Positions 60,637 through 64,000 of a DNA stretch of 64,000 nt are shown piece by piece. The number at the start of each line of letters is the position of its first letter. Position 1 is the stretch's first letter. This DNA is from Pseudomonas sp. St316 (GTDB taxonomy: Bacteria; Pseudomonadota; Gammaproteobacteria; Pseudomonadales; Pseudomonadaceae). The stretch is taken from NCBI RefSeq assembly GCF_018325905.1, contig NZ_AP021901.1:2108001-2172000 (forward strand), read 5' to 3'. The position numbers and the translations under genes are program-made. Under the pieces are notes generated by a model. It had not been told where the DNA came from and did no database searches. It worked only from the letters and a program-made list of their open reading frames with translations.

Positions 60637-61380
60637 TTAGACGGTCTTGGATTTGGCGATGATGTTCCCGGCGTGCAGCCCGCATTCTTTCTGCGTGGCT
60701 TCTTCCCACCACCAACGGCCTTCGCGCTCGTGCTGGTTTGGCAGCACCGGGCGGGTGCAGGGCTCGCAGCCGATGCTGATGAAACCGCGTTCATGCAGGC
60801 TGTTGTAAGGCAGTTCCAACATGCGGATATAACCCCAGACTTCTTCGCTGGTCATCTGCGACAGGGGGTTGAACTTGTACAGGGTGCGCTGCGGAGTGGA
60901 AAACGCCGTGTCGATTTCCAACACTGCCACCTGGCTACGAGTGCCGGGGCTCTGGTCGCGGCGCTGGCCGGTGGCCCAGGCGCGCACATCGGTCAGTTTG
61001 CGGCGCAGGGGTTCGATCTTGCGGATGCCGCAGCACTCGCCGTGACCGTCCTTGTAGAAGCTGAACAGGCCTTTTTCCTTCACGAAGGGTTCAAGTTTCG
61101 TGTAGTCCGGCGAAACCAGCTCGATGTCGATCTTGTAGTGCTCGCGCACCTGATCGATGAAGCGATAGGTTTCCGGGTGCAGGCGGCCGGTGTCGAGGCT
61201 GAATACCTTGACGTTCTTGTTCAGTTTCCAGGCCATGTCCACCAGCACCACGTCTTCGGCGCCGCTGAAAGATATCCACAGCTCGTCGCCAAATTCGGCG
61301 AAGGCCAGTTTGAGGATGTCCTGCGGGGACTTGTTGGCATAGGTCGTGGCGAGTTCCACGACGTCAAACGATGGGCTCAT
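60637..61380 (-). CDS. cysH: Assimilatory adenylylsulfate reductase (CysH)
   Basis: The 247-residue protein reduces APS (or PAPS) to sulfite in cysteine synthesis. The Cys pairs of the [4Fe-4S]-containing APS reductase are present (ECCGIRK and IGCEPC), as is the C-terminal catalytic ECGLHAGN. The P-loop-like [10 protein letters not shown] binds the nucleotide. These cysteines indicate the bacterial APS type of Pseudomonas. thrH and pabB follow on the other side of the divergent promoter. Confidence 0.96.
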   Translation of the reverse strand: MSPSFDVVELATTYANKSPQDILKLAFAEFGDELWISFSGAEDVVLVDMAWKLNKNVKVFSLDTGRLHPETYRFIDQVREHYKIDIELVSPDYTKLEPFVKEKGLFSFYKDGHGECCGIRKIEPLRRKLTDVRAWATGQRRDQSPGTRSQVAVLEIDTAFSTPQRTLYKFNPLSQMTSEEVWGYIRMLELPYNSLHERGFISIGCEPCTRPVLPNQHEREGRWWWEEATQKECGLHAGNIIAKSKTV

Positions 61381-61554
61381 CAGGGCGGTTTCCTACAGGT
61401 CGGTGGCGCTGGGCGCTCTATATGGGGCTGATGGTAACAAAAGCTGTCGGGGCTGGCGCGTTCCTGTGCGTTGCGCGGGCTTGGACGAATGGCTAGAGTC
61501 GGCAAGCCTTTTGTTCGCTCAACCGATAAACATCAAAAAAAATGGGAGTGTCTT

Positions 61555-62172
61555 GTGGAAATTGCCTGTCTCGACCTGGAAGGTGTACTGGTCCCGGAGA
61601 TCTGGATCGCCTTCGCTGAAAAAACCGGGATTGACGCCCTCAGGGCAACCACTCGGGACATTCCCGACTACGATGTGCTGATGAAGCAACGGTTGCGCAT
61701 CCTCGATGAACACGGCCTCAAGCTTTCCGACATCCAGGAAGTCATCGCCACCCTCAAACCACTGGACGGCGCCATCGAATTCGTCGACTGGCTGCGCGAG
61801 CGCTTCCAGGTGGTGATTCTTTCCGACACGTTCTACGAATTTTCCCAGCCGTTGATGCGCCAGCTGGGGTTTCCGACGTTGCTCTGCCATCGGCTGATTA
61901 CCGATGACACTGGCCGGGTGACGGGCTACCAGTTGCGTCAGAAAGATCCCAAGCGCCAATCGGTCCTGGCGTTCAAGAGCCTGTACTACCGGGTGATTGC
62001 AGCGGGGGATTCCTACAACGACACCACGATGCTGGGCGAAGCCGACGCCGGGATATTGTTCCATGCGCCTGAGAACGTGATCCGTGAATTCCCGCAGTTC
62101 CCGGCAGTGCACACGTTTGCCGAGTTGAAGCAGGAATTCCTCAAGGCCTCGAATCGCAATCTCAGCCTGTAA
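61555..62172 (+). CDS. thrH: ThrH, phosphoserine phosphatase / homoserine phosphotransferase
   Basis: The 205-residue protein from GTG 61555 (GGGAG upstream) has the HAD motifs CLDLEGVLVPEIW, LSDTFYEF and AAGDSYNDTTML. In P. aeruginosa, ThrH transfers phosphate from phosphoserine to homoserine. Length equals that of the known enzyme. It lies between divergent cysH and convergent pabB, as in other pseudomonads. Confidence 0.94.
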   Translation: MEIACLDLEGVLVPEIWIAFAEKTGIDALRATTRDIPDYDVLMKQRLRILDEHGLKLSDIQEVIATLKPLDGAIEFVDWLRERFQVVILSDTFYEFSQPLMRQLGFPTLLCHRLITDDTGRVTGYQLRQKDPKRQSVLAFKSLYYRVIAAGDSYNDTTMLGEADAGILFHAPENVIREFPQFPAVHTFAELKQEFLKASNRNLSL

Positions 62173-62182
62173 GTAAAACTCT

Positions 62183-62315
62183 GTGGGAGCGAGCTTGCTC
62201 GCGATGGCGGTGGTCCAGCCGGCATTGATGTCGACTAATACACAGTCATCGCGGGCAAGCCTTGCTCCCACAGACTGGACTGCACCCCCTGTGGGAGCAA
62301 GGCTTGCCCGCGATG
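62183..62315. repeat. Three REP elements in alternating orientation
   Basis: Copies at 62183, about 62248 (reversed) and 62291 share the GTGGGAG core; the second and third carry the variant AAGGCTTGCCCGCGATG. They fill the gap between thrH and pabB. Confidence 0.8.
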
Positions 62316-62318
62316 CTT

Positions 62319-63662
62319 TTAGAGGCTCTGCAAGGTTTCCAGCAACACCCGAACCTTGGTAATCGACTCCTGATACTCGGCCTGCCAGTCCGAGTCCGCG
62401 ACAATCCCGCCGCCGCCCCAGCAGCACACCTGCCCATCCTTGACCAGCAAACTGCGGATGGCGATGGAGCTGTCCATCTCTCCGCGCACGTCCAGGTACA
62501 GTAACGAGCCGCAATACAGGCCGCGCCGGGTCGGTTCGAGTTCGTCGATGATTTGCATGGCGCGGATTTTCGGCGCGCCGGTGATCGAGCCGCCGGGAAA
62601 ACTGCCGGCGATCAGGTCCAGGGCGTCCTTATCCGCAGCCAGTTCGCCGGTCACGCTGCTGACCAGGTGATGCACGTTCGGGTAGCTTTCCAGGCTGAAC
62701 AACTCCGGCACCCGCACCGAGCCAATGCGGCACGTGCGGCCCAGGTCGTTGCGCAGCAGGTCGACGATCATCAGGTTTTCGGCCCGGTCCTTGGGGCTGG
62801 CCAATAGCTCGGCGGCGTGGGCCGCGTCTTCGCTGGGCGTTGTACCACGGGGCCGGGTGCCCTTGATCGGCCGGGTTTCCACCTGGCCTTCGCTGACCTT
62901 GACGAAGCGCTCCGGGGACAGGCTCAGCACCGCGCCGCCCTCCGGCAGGCTCTGGAAACCGGAAAAGGGCGTCGGGCACGCTGCCCGCAGTGCCTGGTAA
63001 GCGGCCCAGGCATCGCCCTGGCAGGGCGCGCGAAAACGTTGGGCAAAGTTGACCTGGTAGCAGTCGCCGGCCTGGATGTACGCCTGGATACGTTCGAACG
63101 CTTGTCGATAGGCCTCGGCGCTGAGATCCGGCGTCATGGGGCCTTCAAGGCTGAACGGGGGAACGGGCGCCGGGGGCGGCTGGTTGAACAGTGCGATCAG
63201 GCGCTGGCGTTCGCCTTCGCCACAATGGGGGTGGAACACCAGTTGGCTGGTGCCCGCCTGATGATCGCTGACCAAAGCCCAGTCGTATACGCCAAAACGC
63301 GCGTCGGGCAGTTGCAGGTCGTCCTTGGCGTGGGACGGCAAGGTTTCGAGATGTCGGCCGAAGTCATAGCTCAAGTAGCCGATCAAGCCGCCGGCAAAGG
63401 GCAGTTGCACCGTGGTCGGTAGTTCCGCGTCACCTAGCTGCGTCAGCTGAACACGCAGGCGTTGCAGGAAATCGCTACCGCTTTCGTCCGGCAACACCGC
63501 CAGTTGCGCCAGCGGCCAGGCGCTGAGCAGGTCGTAACGCCCGCGTTCGGCACTCGGCCGGCCGCTGTCGAGCAGCACGCTGCCGGGGGCATGACGGATC
63601 GCCGCGAAATACTCGGCAGGGTTGGCGCGGTAGGGCAACGGGTGTACGGAGCAGGTTGGCAT
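62319..63662 (-). CDS. pabB: Aminodeoxychorismate synthase component I
   Basis: The protein from ATG 63662 has 447 residues. It belongs to the chorismate-utilising family, with PIKGTRPRG, GGSITGAPKIRAMQIID, the ELEPTRRGLYCGSLLYLD segment and a C-terminal chorismate site. PabB makes 4-amino-4-deoxychorismate for folate using ammonia from PabA. The start is chosen where family length fits; no strong ribosome-binding site is visible, and the frame stays open to 63923 upstream. Confidence 0.93.
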   Translation of the reverse strand: MPTCSVHPLPYRANPAEYFAAIRHAPGSVLLDSGRPSAERGRYDLLSAWPLAQLAVLPDESGSDFLQRLRVQLTQLGDAELPTTVQLPFAGGLIGYLSYDFGRHLETLPSHAKDDLQLPDARFGVYDWALVSDHQAGTSQLVFHPHCGEGERQRLIALFNQPPPAPVPPFSLEGPMTPDLSAEAYRQAFERIQAYIQAGDCYQVNFAQRFRAPCQGDAWAAYQALRAACPTPFSGFQSLPEGGAVLSLSPERFVKVSEGQVETRPIKGTRPRGTTPSEDAAHAAELLASPKDRAENLMIVDLLRNDLGRTCRIGSVRVPELFSLESYPNVHHLVSSVTGELAADKDALDLIAGSFPGGSITGAPKIRAMQIIDELEPTRRGLYCGSLLYLDVRGEMDSSIAIRSLLVKDGQVCCWGGGGIVADSDWQAEYQESITKVRVLLETLQSL

Positions 63663-63786
63663 GGGCGAGGCGGGTCGGCCGTTGAGGCGGGGTGGCGATT
63701 GTAATCCCTCTGTAGGATTTGCTCCTAGAGGGATGTCGGAGATGGGTAAGTATGGGGCCGTCGAAAATCTTGGAATGTGAACACCT

Positions 63787-63816
63787 TGTGGCGAGGGGAT
63801 AAATCCCCTCGCCACA
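63787..63816. repeat. Perfect inverted repeat, GTGGCGAGGGGAT type
   Basis: TGTGGCGAGGGGAT and ATCCCCTCGCCACA are exact complements with a two-base spacer. A shorter relative lies at 14304-14328. It separates pabB from the next gene; no T-run follows. Confidence 0.7.
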
Positions 63817-63852
63817 GGAAGTACCCTGTCCCCAGTCCACACAAGAGGTTGT

Positions 63853-64000
63853 TCAACCCTCAACCGGCGGAATATGCCCAAACAACTCCTGGGCAAACGC
63901 CACGCGCTCTTGCACGGTTTCAACGACGCCCCGTGCCTTGAGTTCTTCCAGGTGGGCTTCCACCGCGTGGGTGCGCAAGGTCAGGCCGCAGTCGTTGGCG
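63853..64000 (-). CDS. C-terminal end of a minus-strand gene, MBL-fold-like
   Basis: The last 48 codons are visible and end at TGA 63853-63855. The text reads LTLRTHAVEAHLEELKARGV, then VETVQERVAFAQELFGHIPP. This resembles the winged-helix tail of metallo-beta-lactamase-fold hydrolases near pabB in pseudomonads, but the catalytic domain lies beyond the window, so the assignment is tentative. Confidence 0.45.
   Translation of the reverse strand, partial: ANDCGLTLRTHAVEAHLEELKARGVVETVQERVAFAQELFGHIPPVEG

Overview
The window looks like chromosome from a Pseudomonas of the P. fluorescens group. It has high G+C, ETF genes divergent from ETF-ubiquinone oxidoreductase, the cysH / thrH / pabB neighbourhood known from Pseudomonas, a MocR regulator, and many Pseudomonas-type REP palindromes built on GTGGGAGCGAGCTTGCTCGC or GTGGCGAGGGAGCTTGCTCC. 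No phage, IS transposase, integrase or CRISPR array was seen.

Layout. 1-15 kb is mostly core: the end of an AraC-type regulator, ETF-QO and etfBA around a shared control region with a PsrA-like box, a periplasmic binding protein, two envelope lipoproteins (one OmpA-like), a MocR regulator, small proteins, rraB, and an ATP-grasp / alpha-E / transglutaminase operon. 15-23 kb holds a c-type cytochrome, a thiolase plus a FadJ-like bifunctional enzyme, a glutamine amidotransferase, a CorA-type transporter, a PlsC-type acyltransferase and a crotonase, ending at tRNA-Ser(GGA). 23-29 kb, behind the tRNA, looks accessory: a DUF1778/GNAT toxin-antitoxin pair, a frameshifted MFS gene, a truncated SnoaL-like gene and a DUF1206 membrane protein. 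28-34 kb carries an AraC-controlled catabolic cluster (MFS, FAH hydrolase, SDR, 2-hydroxyacid dehydrogenase).

34-50 kb is a patchwork typical of variable DNA: higBA, acetyltransferase, two divergent PDZ lipoproteins (one frameshifted), VOC protein, an unusual DapF-like protein, NUDIX, SUFU-like and SMI1-like proteins, an LctP-type permease with a divergent Lrp regulator, a DJ-1/PfpI protein, a secreted hydrolase with a C-terminal frameshift, and a PhyH-type dioxygenase. At least two gene remnants lie here, one of them a partial duplicate of a small gene 7.4 kb away.

50-64 kb returns to more ordinary content: a hybrid histidine kinase, small secreted or disordered proteins, a HAD phosphatase, a divergent SDR/LysR pair, a racemase with an NCS1 transporter, cysH, thrH, pabB and the end of one more gene. 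The strongest leads are the DapF-like and racemase proteins that lack one canonical catalytic cysteine, the pair of divergent PDZ lipoproteins, the repeated one-base lesions in G/C runs, a candidate structured RNA near 53.08 kb, and the REP-linked duplicated gene fragment. I did not find a clearly new multi-gene system.
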